DNA of 64,000 bases from Rhodocaloribacter sp964552015. GTDB taxonomy: Bacteria > Bacteroidota > Rhodothermia > Rhodothermales > ISCAR-4553. The stretch covers positions 1-64,000 of the forward strand of contig CAZKFR010000007.1 in the NCBI GenBank assembly GCA_964552015.1, read 5' to 3'. Under the pieces are notes generated by a model, which worked only from the letters and a program-made list of their open reading frames with translations, searched no databases and was not told where the DNA came from. Made by a program: the position numbers and the translations under genes. How positions within the stretch are numbered: the stretch's first letter is position 1; each line of letters begins with the position of its first letter. Below, one piece after another: positions 43,026-51,786 of the stretch.

Positions 43026-43859
43026 TCAATAGCTTTCTTCGTCGCTGGGGAAGGCACGCCCACGCACGTCCTGGATGTAGGCCTGCACAGCGTCCGTGAT
43101 GACCTGATCGAGCCGGGCATACCGGCGGACGAAACGCGGGTTGAAGTCGGTCGTCAGCCCGAGGGCGTCGTGCGTGACGAGCACCTGCCCGTCGCAGTGC
43201 ACGCCGGCCCCGATGCCGATGGTGGGTATGCTCAGCGAGGCTGTCACCTCGGCTGCCAGCGTGGCGGGAATCTTTTCGAGGACGATGGCGAAACACCCGG
43301 CCTCTTGCAAGAGCACGGCGTCACGCTTGAGCTGTTCGGCTTCCTGTTCGTCGCGCGCCCGCACCTTGTACGTGCCAAACCGGTAGATGCTCTGCGGGGT
43401 CAACCCGAGGTGCCCCATCACCGGGATGCCGGCCGTAATGATCCGCTCGATGGTTGGCACCACGGCCTGACCGCCCTCCAGCTTGACGGCATGGGCACCG
43501 GCCTCCTTCATCACCCGGATGGCCGAGATCAGCGCCTCCTTCGAGTTACCCTGGTACGACCCGAAGGGCAGGTCCACCACGACGAGCGCCCGCCGCACGG
43601 CCCGCACCACGCACTGGGCGTGATAGATCATGTGATCGAGCGTGATCGGCAGCGTCGTCTCGTGGCCGGCCATCACGTTCGAGGCCGAATCGCCCACGAG
43701 CAGCACGTCGACCCCCGCCCGGTCCAGGATGCGGGCGGTGGTGTAGTCGTAGGCCGTGAGCATGGCGATGGGAATGCCCGTCGCCTTCATCTCCTGCAGC
43801 GACTGGGTGGTGACGCGCTTGACGTCGACGGATTGCGGGGCTACGGTCTGCGTGCTCAT
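43026..43859 (-). CDS. panB: 3-methyl-2-oxobutanoate hydroxymethyltransferase PanB
   Basis: 277 residues from the ATG at 43859. The TIM-barrel signatures of PanB are intact: TAYDYTTARILDRAGVDVLL, VGDSASNVMAGHETTLPITL, HAVKLEGGQAVVPTIERI and PTIGIGAGVHCDGQVLVTHD. It adds a hydroxymethyl group from 5,10-methylene-tetrahydrofolate to 2-oxoisovalerate, the first step to pantothenate and CoA. It follows the second ompH gene after a hairpin and is 71 bp before surE. Confidence 0.97.
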   Translation of the reverse strand: MSTQTVAPQSVDVKRVTTQSLQEMKATGIPIAMLTAYDYTTARILDRAGVDVLLVGDSASNVMAGHETTLPITLDHMIYHAQCVVRAVRRALVVVDLPFGSYQGNSKEALISAIRVMKEAGAHAVKLEGGQAVVPTIERIITAGIPVMGHLGLTPQSIYRFGTYKVRARDEQEAEQLKRDAVLLQEAGCFAIVLEKIPATLAAEVTASLSIPTIGIGAGVHCDGQVLVTHDALGLTTDFNPRFVRRYARLDQVITDAVQAYIQDVRGRAFPSDEESY

Positions 43860-43970
43860 GGCAAGCCAGCAATGGGGAAAGGGACGCGGCAATATACACA
43901 ACGCCGCAGCAGGCCGCCGCGTTGCACGAAAGAATACGTCGCGCTTCCGTCGATCCCAGGCGGAACGCAA

Positions 43971-44003
43971 GACGGGCACCCGCCGGAAAAGCGGATGCCC
44001 GTC
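43971..44003 (-). terminator. Hairpin after the second ompH gene
   Basis: GACGGGCA (43971-43978) pairs perfectly with TGCCCGTC (43996-44003), 24 bp after the ompH stop on the minus strand. The T-tract after it is weak (TTGCG), so it may act as a partial terminator or mRNA stabiliser between ompH and panB. Confidence 0.5.
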
Positions 44004-44027
44004 GCGTATTCCCATCGGGCGGCTCGT

Positions 44028-44597
44028 TCAGTTGGCGTTGGCGGCCGCTCCGGTGCTGACCTGGGCGTCCTCGAGCGGGATGCCCAGCTTACGAGCCACC
44101 GCCTCGGTGATGTCCATCACCACGGTCGTGTCTACGTAGATCAGCGCGGGCGCCCGCATGACCATCGCCAGCCCGTTGGCCTTGGCGACTTCATCGATGG
44201 CATTCTGCACCTTCTCGAGCAGCGGCGCCATCAGTTCTTGCTCCCGGCGGGCCAGCTCCTGGTCCTTCTGCGCGGCCGACTGCTGGAGCTCCTGCTGCAA
44301 CTGCTGCAACTCCTGTTCCCGCTCGGCTCGTTTTTCGGCCGTGAGCAGCGGCTGCTGCTTCTGGTACTTCTGGAGTTTATCCTGAAAGTCGGCGCTGAGC
44401 GATTGCAGGGCCTGCTGGGCCTGCTGGTATTCCTGCTGCAGCGTCTGCTGGATCTGACGGTACTCGGGCATGGCCGCCACGATGGCCTCCGGGTCGGTGT
44501 AGCCCACCTTGAACGTCTGCGCTGCCGACGGCAGCACCGGTAGCAGCACGAGCAGGCCGAAGGCGACCAGTGAGGCCAGGTAGTTTCGTTGTTTCAT
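44028..44597 (-). CDS. OmpH/Skp-family periplasmic chaperone, copy 2
   Basis: 189 residues from the ATG at 44597. A signal peptide (1-26, ending SAAQ) is followed by an OmpH/Skp domain: beta strand KVGYTDPEAIVAAMPEYRQI, a very Gln-rich long coiled coil (about 45-115, with LQQEYQQAQQALQSL and EQELQQLQQELQQSAAQ) and a C-terminal strand-helix part (GLAMVMRAPALIYVDTTVVM). Skp trimers hold unfolded outer-membrane proteins in the periplasm on the way to the BAM complex. It follows the first ompH copy by 50 bp and lies downstream of bamA, the classic arrangement in Bacteroidota. Confidence 0.9.
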   Translation of the reverse strand: MKQRNYLASLVAFGLLVLLPVLPSAAQTFKVGYTDPEAIVAAMPEYRQIQQTLQQEYQQAQQALQSLSADFQDKLQKYQKQQPLLTAEKRAEREQELQQLQQELQQSAAQKDQELARREQELMAPLLEKVQNAIDEVAKANGLAMVMRAPALIYVDTTVVMDITEAVARKLGIPLEDAQVSTGAAANAN

Positions 44598-44647
44598 GAT
44601 GGTGTATCTCCGTATCGTGGTGTTCACAGGGTGCGGGATGCGGTCCC

Positions 44648-45193
44648 TCACCGCCCGCTGTTCTCAATGTCTATGCCAAGCTCTTCGAGCACCCGGTCGC
44701 TCAGATCGTACTGCTCGCGGGCATAGAGAAAGAGGAAGTCCCCACTTTTGTCAAAGACGAAGTCGAAGCCCTCGCGCGTGGCCACTTCTTCGATGGCCGC
44801 CAGGATGCGTTCCTGAAGCGGCCGCATCAACTGCTCCTGCTGGCGGAAGAGCTCGCCTTCGGGACCGAAGTACTGCATACGCAGGCGCTCCAGATCCTCC
44901 TCCGCCCGCATGATTTCCTCACGCTTACGCTGTCGTTCCTCACTCGTATAGAGCAACTCGCGGGCCTGGTACTCCCGAAACAGCTCGTCGACCTCCTGCT
45001 GCTTCTTCTGTAACTCGGCCTCCCACTCCTGCGTCAGGCGGTCGAGCTGGTTCTGGATGGTGCGATAATCGGGCGTGCGGTCCAGAATGTACTCCGAATC
45101 CACGTAGCCGATCTTTTGCTGCGCCATCGCCGGGAGGGTCATCCACCCCGCCAGGCCGGCCAAGAGGAGTCCAAGATAGTGTACACGTCGCAT
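44648..45193 (-). CDS. OmpH/Skp-family periplasmic chaperone, copy 1
   Basis: 181 residues. Signal peptide 1-24 (ending PAMAQ), then KIGYVDSEYILDRTPDYRTI, a charged coiled coil (about 45-110, EAELQKKQQEVDELFREYQA and EERQRKREEIMRAEEDLERL) and a C-terminal core (FDFVFDKSGDFLFLY). The coil is acidic/basic rather than Gln-rich, unlike the second copy, so the pair has diverged and may handle different clients or form mixed trimers. It comes right after bamA (across an assembly gap) and 50 bp before copy 2. Confidence 0.9.
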   Translation of the reverse strand: MRRVHYLGLLLAGLAGWMTLPAMAQQKIGYVDSEYILDRTPDYRTIQNQLDRLTQEWEAELQKKQQEVDELFREYQARELLYTSEERQRKREEIMRAEEDLERLRMQYFGPEGELFRQQEQLMRPLQERILAAIEEVATREGFDFVFDKSGDFLFLYAREQYDLSDRVLEELGIDIENSGR

Positions 45194-45233
45194 GGGGTCG
45201 TTTAATTTTGCGCTAAAGCATCATGAAGGCCGG

Positions 45234-45333
45234 NNNNNNNNNNNNNNNNNNNNNNNNNNNNNNNNNNNNNNNNNNNNNNNNNNNNNNNNNNNNNNNNNNN
45301 NNNNNNNNNNNNNNNNNNNNNNNNNNNNNNNNN
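45234..45333. other. Assembly gap (100 N)
   Basis: Exactly 100 N between the 3' end of bamA (stop 7 bp away) and the first ompH gene. Neither gene is cut. The flanks share only GGCCG, too short to show overlap. Confidence 0.99.
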
Positions 45334-45339
45334 GGCCGC

Positions 45340-47823
45340 CTATTTGCCGAAGCCCTGGCCGAGCGTGAACTGGAACGTCCACTTCTTCGAACCGTCGTGG
45401 TTGCTGTTGACCGGCACGAACGTGTCGAAGTTGTACCCGTAGACCAGTTCGACCATGCCGAGGATGGGCAGGAAGAGGCGGGTGCCGAAGCCGGCCGACC
45501 GGAAGAGCTGCCCCGGGTTGTAGCTCTGGAAGCCGTCCCAGGTGTTGGCGGCCTCGACGTACACGTACGGTGCGGCCGAGAGTTGCTCGGTCTGCACGGC
45601 CATCCACCGGAGCTCGCCGGCGTAATGGTTCAGGATGCGCCCGCCAAAGGGGTCGCCGTTCTGGCGCGGACCGATGGCGCCGAGCGGGTAGGCCCGCATG
45701 TAGATGACGTCTTTTCCGAAGAAGCTGAAGAAGCCCTGCGTCTCGAACGGGGACCCCCCGACGACGAACCGCTCGAAGGCCACCTCCTTACCCGTGAGCG
45801 AGCCGATGTAGCCGTAGTCCATGCTGAAGCCCACGGAGAATTTGCGCGAGAGCGGCACGTTCCAGGCCGACGTCAGGCGCCACTTGTGATACTGGATCAA
45901 CCCCCCCAGCGGCGGTGCGATCTCGAGCGAGAGGCTCATCTTGGAGCCTGACGAGGGGAAGATCGGGTGATTGGTGGAATTACGGGCCAGCGTCTGCCGC
46001 ACCGTCACCTGCTGGCTGACGCCCTGCGGCAGCGTGCTCAGCCAGTTGTCGTTGTCGAAGTACTGATAGCCGATCGTGGTTGCCGTGCTGAAAAAGTCGT
46101 CCGGCCACTTCAGGCGCTGCTCGTAGAAGCCCGAGAGCGACGTGGTGAGCAGCTTCCCCGGGCTGGAGTTGGAGAGGAACGTCGAGCCGGTGATTTTGGA
46201 GAAGGAAGCCGAGAAACCAATCGGCGTGGGACGGCCCCGGAACCAGGGTTCGGTGAACGAGAGCGAGTACTGCTGGAAGAAATTCCCGTTCGTCTGCACG
46301 GCCACGGAGAGCTTCTGCCCGTCACCGGAAGGCAGGGGTCGCCAGGCCGATCCGTTGAAGAGGTTCTGTGCGGAGAAGTTGTTGAAGGTGAACCGGAGCT
46401 GCAGCACGAGCCCGAAGCGCCCCCAGGTGCCGGAAAGCTCCAGCTGGTCGCTGCCGGTCTCCTCCAGGTGATAGCTCAGATCGACCACCTTGTCCTCTTC
46501 CCGGATCCGGATGTCCGGGCCTTTCACGAGCGACTCCTGCGCGAAGTAGTTGAGCTGCATCAACCGCCGGATCGACTCCTGGATGGCATCCCGGCTGAAC
46601 GTCTCGCCCGGAAACGTGATCAACTCGCGTCGGATGACGTGCTCTTTCGTCTTGGTGTTGCCCGTGATCTCGATGGTGCCGAACTCGTACACGTCGCCCT
46701 CGAAGACGTCAAAAACGAGGTCGAGCGAGTCTTCGCCCGCCACACGAATGATGGGCTGTACCTGCGCGCGCATGTAGCCCCGGTTCATATAGAGGCTCAT
46801 GACGTCGCTGCTGTTCTTGTTGCCGTAGAGGTTCTCCTCCAGCCGCTTCGCGTTGTAGACGTCGCCCCGGGCCAGCCCGAGCGCCTCGGTCAGCACCTCG
46901 TCCGGATACACGGTGTTGCCTTCCCAGACGATGTTGCGGATGTGGAAGCGCGGCCCCTCGTGCACGGTCAGTTCGACGACCATCTTCGGGTCGTCACCTT
47001 CCATCCGCAGGTACGTGGTGTCCCGGACGATCCGCGCGTCGTAGAAGCCTTTCTCATTGTACTTCTCCAGAATGCGCTGCGGGTCTTCGTCGAACTCGTC
47101 CGGCTTGAAGGTATTCTTCCGCCAGAACTGCCACCACTTTTTCGGCTTCGTTTTCATCGCGCCGATGAGGTCGCCGTCGGAGAGCTGCTCGTTGCCGTGG
47201 ATGATGACCTCGCCGACGCCCACCCGCGGCCCCTTGTCCACCTGGAAGTCGAGCACGAGCGAGTTGTCCGGGTTGACGGTTCGGACGACCTCGACCGAAG
47301 CGAGCGGGTGGCCCTTTTCGGCATAGAACTCCTTGATGATTTGTACCGTCCGCTCGATGGCGCTGGGCCGCACGGGCGTGCCCTTGTAGAGCGGCACCTC
47401 CTTCTGCAGCTTCTTCCGGTCGCCCCCCTTGATGCCGGTAAAGGTGTAGTCGGCCAGCTTGGGCACCTCCTTCACCTCGATGACCAGGTAGACGCCCTGG
47501 TCGAAGCGGCGGTCTTCCCGGATCTTGACGTCGGAGAACATGCCGAGGCGATAGATGGCGCGGATGGCATCGGCCAGGGCGGGGTCACCCGGCAGGGTGA
47601 TCTGCTGCCCGACGGCCAGGCGGCTGGTCTGCAGGACGAACGTGCGGGTATAGTCGGAAGCGACGCCCTCCACGCTGATGCCCAGGATCTCGAAGGTCTG
47701 GGGGCGCAGTTCGGCGGGCAGATCGGCGCGGGCCGCCAGCGGCGTCTGGGCCGCCACCGGTGCGGCGACGGACATCAACACGAGCAACAGGCCCGGCAGA
47801 AGCCACGAACAACGAACGTGCAT
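45340..47823 (-). CDS. bamA: Outer-membrane assembly factor BamA
   Basis: 827 residues from the ATG at 47823. A signal peptide (1-26) is followed by five POTRA-like repeats, here spread over about 40-430 (FEILGISVEGVASDYTRTFV; YTFTGIKGGDRKKLQKEVPL; VGEVIIHGNEQLSDGDLIGA; FHIRNIVWEGNTVYPDEVLT; YEFGTIEITGNTKTKEHVIR), then a 16-strand barrel with the VRGF-like region GSPFETQGFFSFFGKDVIYM and the last strand WTFQFTLGQGFGK. BamA is the essential insertase for outer-membrane proteins. An insertion around 270-280 (PKKWWQFWRKNTF) is like that of other Bacteroidota. It follows uppS and precedes the ompH genes. Confidence 0.96.
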   Translation of the reverse strand: MHVRCSWLLPGLLLVLMSVAAPVAAQTPLAARADLPAELRPQTFEILGISVEGVASDYTRTFVLQTSRLAVGQQITLPGDPALADAIRAIYRLGMFSDVKIREDRRFDQGVYLVIEVKEVPKLADYTFTGIKGGDRKKLQKEVPLYKGTPVRPSAIERTVQIIKEFYAEKGHPLASVEVVRTVNPDNSLVLDFQVDKGPRVGVGEVIIHGNEQLSDGDLIGAMKTKPKKWWQFWRKNTFKPDEFDEDPQRILEKYNEKGFYDARIVRDTTYLRMEGDDPKMVVELTVHEGPRFHIRNIVWEGNTVYPDEVLTEALGLARGDVYNAKRLEENLYGNKNSSDVMSLYMNRGYMRAQVQPIIRVAGEDSLDLVFDVFEGDVYEFGTIEITGNTKTKEHVIRRELITFPGETFSRDAIQESIRRLMQLNYFAQESLVKGPDIRIREEDKVVDLSYHLEETGSDQLELSGTWGRFGLVLQLRFTFNNFSAQNLFNGSAWRPLPSGDGQKLSVAVQTNGNFFQQYSLSFTEPWFRGRPTPIGFSASFSKITGSTFLSNSSPGKLLTTSLSGFYEQRLKWPDDFFSTATTIGYQYFDNDNWLSTLPQGVSQQVTVRQTLARNSTNHPIFPSSGSKMSLSLEIAPPLGGLIQYHKWRLTSAWNVPLSRKFSVGFSMDYGYIGSLTGKEVAFERFVVGGSPFETQGFFSFFGKDVIYMRAYPLGAIGPRQNGDPFGGRILNHYAGELRWMAVQTEQLSAAPYVYVEAANTWDGFQSYNPGQLFRSAGFGTRLFLPILGMVELVYGYNFDTFVPVNSNHDGSKKWTFQFTLGQGFGK

Positions 47824-48037
47824 GGGAAAGAAGTTGGGATACGAACGGGTTACCACGAATGCGGGCGATCTAAACGGTGGAGCGCAACCTAAACGGGCAA
47901 GCGCAAAACTTGGTTTCTCCAAGATGGTGCGAATCGGCGTCTCCGTTGAACGCCTCGGAGGGAGGGATTATTGTGGGGGCGTCGCAGGCCGGTCGCGGGC
48001 GGGCGGAACGATGCCCGGCACCACCGGATCGGCACGT

Positions 48038-48844
48038 TCAAGCGTCCTCCTGGACCCGGCCGAAGCGGCGGTCACGGTCCTGAAACGCACGAATGGCTTC
48101 GTAGAGCTGGGCGCGCCGGAAGTCGGGCCAGAGCACCTCGGTGACGTAGAACTCGGCGTAGGCGATCTGCCAGAGCAGGAAGTTGGAGACGCGCAGTTCG
48201 CCGCCGGTGCGGATGAGCAGGTCGGGGTCCGGCATGCCGGCCGTCCCGAGGGCCGCGGCAATGGTCGCCTCGTCGATGGCATCGGGATCGAGTTCCCCGG
48301 CAGCGACGCGGCGGGCCAGCGTACGTACGGCCTCACGCAGTTCCCAGCGGCCGCTGTAGGAGAGGGCCAGCAGGAGCGTCATGCGGCGGTTGCCGGCCGT
48401 CTCGGCCATCGCCTCCTCCAGCTCACGCCGGCACGCCTCCGGCAACATCGACAGGTCGCCCAGGGCCTTCAGGCGGACGTCGTTCTTCTGCAGGGTCTTC
48501 TTTTCCCGGCGCAGCGTGCGGATGAGCAGCTGCATCAGGGCGTTGACCTCCTTGCGGGGCCGCTGCCAGTTCTCGGTGCTGAAGGTGTAGAGCGTCAGGT
48601 ACTCCACGCCGAGCTCGGCACAGGCCTCGGTGACCTCGCGGACCGACTCGACGCCCTCGTAGTGCCCCACATACCGCGCCTGCCCGCGCGCCCGGGCCCA
48701 CCGCCCGTTGCCGTCCATGATGATGGCGATGTGGCGCGGCATCACGCCGCGGCGTTTCAGAGCCGCCTGCACGGCCCGGTCGTCCCGCTCGGGGTCGAGC
48801 ACGGTCGCCTGCCCGGTCATCGCTGCTGCCTTCATCGCATCCAT
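48038..48844 (-). CDS. uppS: Isoprenyl transferase (undecaprenyl diphosphate synthase)
   Basis: 268 residues from the ATG at 48844. The catalytic motif is HIAIIMDGNGRWARARGQAR, with the essential Asp in MDGNGRWA; later motifs are LTLYTFSTENWQRPRKEVNA and DLLIRTGGELRVSNFLLWQI, followed by AEFYVTEVLWPDF. It condenses isopentenyl diphosphates in cis to build the lipid carrier used for peptidoglycan and other surface polymers. It sits between rseP and bamA on the same strand, the widely conserved envelope block. Confidence 0.97.
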   Translation of the reverse strand: MDAMKAAAMTGQATVLDPERDDRAVQAALKRRGVMPRHIAIIMDGNGRWARARGQARYVGHYEGVESVREVTEACAELGVEYLTLYTFSTENWQRPRKEVNALMQLLIRTLRREKKTLQKNDVRLKALGDLSMLPEACRRELEEAMAETAGNRRMTLLLALSYSGRWELREAVRTLARRVAAGELDPDAIDEATIAAALGTAGMPDPDLLIRTGGELRVSNFLLWQIAYAEFYVTEVLWPDFRRAQLYEAIRAFQDRDRRFGRVQEDA

Positions 48845-48899
48845 GAAATACGGTTCCTTCAACGTGTTTTTCGTTCGATCGGTTGCCAGCGGGCCGGGC

Positions 48900-50273
48900 T
48901 CACAACCGCAGGATGTCATTGAAAATCAAAAACGTCATCAGGAGCAGCAGCAGAAACATCCCGATCTGCTGCATCACCATGCGCACCTTCAGCGAGGGCT
49001 CGCGCCGGGTGATGGCCTCGTAGAGCAGAAAGACGAGATGGCCGCCGTCGAGCGCCGGGATCGGCAGGATGTTGACGATGGCCAGCGTGATCGAGAGCAC
49101 GGCAACGATGTTCCAGAACGCATAGGCCCCGCTGGCGGCGGCCTCGCGGGTGAGGACGGCCACCTGGATCGGCCCTCCCAGGTTCTCCCGGATGCTCTCG
49201 GAGCCAAAGAAAACCCGCTTCAGGCTGGTGACGATGATCTTCGTGTTGAGCCAGGTGTCGTCCAGCCCGGCCACGACGGCTTCCCCGAGGTCATAGTCGA
49301 CGAAGCGGACGATCTGGTAGACACCGAGCAGGATGCGATCCCCGCTCACCTCCGGGGTGACGGTCGCCTCGTAGACCAGGCCGCCGGCCAGGGTATCGAC
49401 GGGCTGCAGGCCGGGCGGCACGACCGCCGCGAGCGAGTCCGGCCGCAGCCAGCGCAGCGCAAACGGCCGGCCCTCGGTCTGCTGGATGCGCCCGGTCATC
49501 TCATGCCAGAAGCGGACGGGCTGCCCGTCGATGGCCAGGATACGGTCGCCCGGACGCAGGCCGATTTGATCGGCGGGGGCCCCCTCGACGACCGCCCCCA
49601 CCACGGGCGGATCGAAGCTAATGCCGAAGTTGCCCTTGGCCCGGCTGAGCTGCGTCATGATGTCCTCGGGCCCCTCGAAGGTCAGCCGCTGCCCGTCCCG
49701 CTCGACGACGATGGTCAGGCGCTCGGCCAGGAGGGCTTCCTGCAGCCCCCGCAGCCCGGCAAACTGGGAGGGCGGCTTGCCGTTGATCTCCAGAATACGG
49801 TCGCCCGTGCGCAGGCCGATCTGGTAGGCGAGCGAACTGTCGGCCACGAGGACCTCGCCCACGGGCGGCACGTAGCGCTCGCCGTAGGCACTCTTGAGCC
49901 CGATGAACACGACCGCCGCCAGCAGCATGTTGAACACCACCCCGGCCACGATCACCACGATGCGCTGCCAGATGGGTTTGGCGCGGAACTCCCACGGCTC
50001 GGGCGGGCGCTCGGCGAAGCCGGCATCCATGCTCTCGTCCACCATCCCCGCAATCTTGACGTAGCCACCCAGCGGGGTCGCCCCGATGACGTACTCCGTC
50101 TCCCCGATCTGCTTGCCGATGATCTTCGGAGGGAAGCCGATCGAGAAGCGCTCGACGCGCATCTTGAAGAGCTTGGCAAAGAGAAAGTGCCCCATCTCGT
50201 GAACGAAGACCAGGAGCATGATGGCTCCCAGAATGGGCACGATGTACGAAAGAATATTCAGCAGAAAGTCCAT
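48900..50273 (-). CDS. rseP: RseP-type site-2 protease
   Basis: 457 residues. An N-terminal membrane segment contains the zinc motif VFVHEMGHFLFAK (His25, Glu26, His29), two PDZ domains follow (about 130-215 and 220-300, with GLRTGDRILEINGKPPSQF and IGLRPGDRILAIDGQPVRFW), and the second zinc ligand is in VNILPIPALDGGHLVF near residue 410. Such enzymes cut transmembrane anti-sigma factors or signal-peptide remnants in the membrane. It lies between dxr and uppS. The end has a single hydrophobic helix (IGMFLLLLLMTFLIFNDIL). Confidence 0.96.
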   Translation of the reverse strand: MDFLLNILSYIVPILGAIMLLVFVHEMGHFLFAKLFKMRVERFSIGFPPKIIGKQIGETEYVIGATPLGGYVKIAGMVDESMDAGFAERPPEPWEFRAKPIWQRIVVIVAGVVFNMLLAAVVFIGLKSAYGERYVPPVGEVLVADSSLAYQIGLRTGDRILEINGKPPSQFAGLRGLQEALLAERLTIVVERDGQRLTFEGPEDIMTQLSRAKGNFGISFDPPVVGAVVEGAPADQIGLRPGDRILAIDGQPVRFWHEMTGRIQQTEGRPFALRWLRPDSLAAVVPPGLQPVDTLAGGLVYEATVTPEVSGDRILLGVYQIVRFVDYDLGEAVVAGLDDTWLNTKIIVTSLKRVFFGSESIRENLGGPIQVAVLTREAAASGAYAFWNIVAVLSITLAIVNILPIPALDGGHLVFLLYEAITRREPSLKVRMVMQQIGMFLLLLLMTFLIFNDILRL

Positions 50274-50411
50274 GCGGCGAAATCAGAGGCTGAACGTACG
50301 AAGCGACCGAGGGGCGGAGGGGCGCGCGAGGTCGCGGCACCCGGGGCCGGAGGAGCCCCGGCGGCGACCTCAGAACATCATGCTTTCGATGATTCTTGCA
50401 AGCGTTCGCGT

Positions 50412-51602
50412 TCAATGAACGGTGCGACGGTGGAGTTCCTGAACGTGCCGGCGGGCGCGGGCGTCCGTCTCGACGAGTTCTTCGAGCGAACGGGCGGGCC
50501 GGGAGGCAGCCAGATCCACCAGGGCCTGCTCGATCAGGTGCGGGATGTCCACGAAGCGGATGCGATCCCGCAGGAATAGGTCGACGGCCTGCTCGTTGGC
50601 GGCGTTGAGCACGGCCGGCGCCGTGCCCCCGTGCGCGAGGGCCTCGAAGGCCAGGCGCAGGCACGGAAAGCGCTCCAGGTCGGGTTCTTCGAAGTCGAGG
50701 CGGCCCAGGGCGGCCCAGTCCACGCGGGGGTGGGGGGCCGGCCATCGCTCCGGGTAGGTGAGGGCGTACTGAATGGGCACCTTCATGTCCGGCACGCCGA
50801 GCTGCGCCTTCGTCGAGCCGTCCCGGAAGACCACCATGGAGTGGATGATGGACTGCGGGTGGACGAGCACGCGCAGGCGCTCCCGCTCGATGCCAAAGAT
50901 CCAGCGGGCCTCGATGACCTCCAGCCCCTTGTTCATCATCGTGGCCGAGTCGATGGTGATCTTGGCGCCCATGTCCCAGTTGGGATGGCGGAGCGCCTCC
51001 TCGCGCGTGATGGCCTCGAACGTGTGGCGCGGGCGGGTGCGGAACGGGCCTCCGGAGGCCGTCAGGATGAGCGTCTCGATGGCCTCGGCGGGCTCACCGA
51101 CCAGGCACTGGAAGATGGCCGAGTGCTCGCTGTCGACGGGCAGCAGCGTGGCGCCGTGCCGGGCAGCCAGCCCGGTGACGAGTTCACCGGCCACCACGAG
51201 CGTCTCTTTGTTGGCCAGGGCGATCTTTTTGCCGGCGCGCACGGCCGCCAGCGTCGGAGCCAGCCCGGCAAAGCCGACGACCGCCGCCAGCACCGTATCG
51301 ACGTCGGCGCGGGTGGCCGCCTCACAGAGCCCTTCGGCGCCGGCCAGCACCTCGATGCCCGTTCCGGCCAGCGCCTCCTTGAGCGCACCGTAGCGCGTGA
51401 CGTCGGCAATGGCCACACAGGCCGGGCGGTAGCGACGGGCCAGGTGGGCCAGCCGATCGACGCGGGCGTGGGCCGTGAGCGCGCGCACGTGCAGCCGGTC
51501 GGGAAAGAGGTCCACCACGTCGAGGGCCTGCGTGCCGATGGAGCCCGTGGCCCCGAGCACACAGAGCCCCTGCCCCGGGCCATTGCGTTCGAGAACGGTC
51601 AT
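50412..51602 (-). CDS. dxr: 1-deoxy-D-xylulose 5-phosphate reductoisomerase
   Basis: 396 residues from the ATG at 51602. NADPH-binding loop CVLGATGSIGTQALDVVDLF, the conserved ALANKETLVVAGELVT, metal and substrate ligands in PVDSEHSAIFQCL, and ITIDSATMMNKGLEVIEARW are all present. It makes 2-C-methyl-D-erythritol 4-phosphate, the committed step of the non-mevalonate isoprenoid pathway, and feeds the UppS lipid-carrier route encoded two genes further on. The gene is divergent from the TPR gene at 51787, so a shared promoter region lies at 51603-51786. Confidence 0.97.
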   Translation of the reverse strand: MTVLERNGPGQGLCVLGATGSIGTQALDVVDLFPDRLHVRALTAHARVDRLAHLARRYRPACVAIADVTRYGALKEALAGTGIEVLAGAEGLCEAATRADVDTVLAAVVGFAGLAPTLAAVRAGKKIALANKETLVVAGELVTGLAARHGATLLPVDSEHSAIFQCLVGEPAEAIETLILTASGGPFRTRPRHTFEAITREEALRHPNWDMGAKITIDSATMMNKGLEVIEARWIFGIERERLRVLVHPQSIIHSMVVFRDGSTKAQLGVPDMKVPIQYALTYPERWPAPHPRVDWAALGRLDFEEPDLERFPCLRLAFEALAHGGTAPAVLNAANEQAVDLFLRDRIRFVDIPHLIEQALVDLAASRPARSLEELVETDARARRHVQELHRRTVH

Positions 51603-51786
51603 GCGATGTGGATAGAACGATCGTGGAAAGAAGGGGCCCGCCGCACCACCGGGCACGGGAAACCGAAACAGGCGACGTACATACGTATGACCAAGTCGTT
51701 TGCTTCCGCCCCGAACCGGCCCGGCGTGAAACTTGCGCGGATCCGACGCCATATCAGCCTTCCCTCGCCTTGCCCTGCCCGATCGC

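Noticed and set aside
45223..45951. Plus-strand open frame through the gap at 45234
   Set aside because: It depends on N bases and is antisense to bamA.
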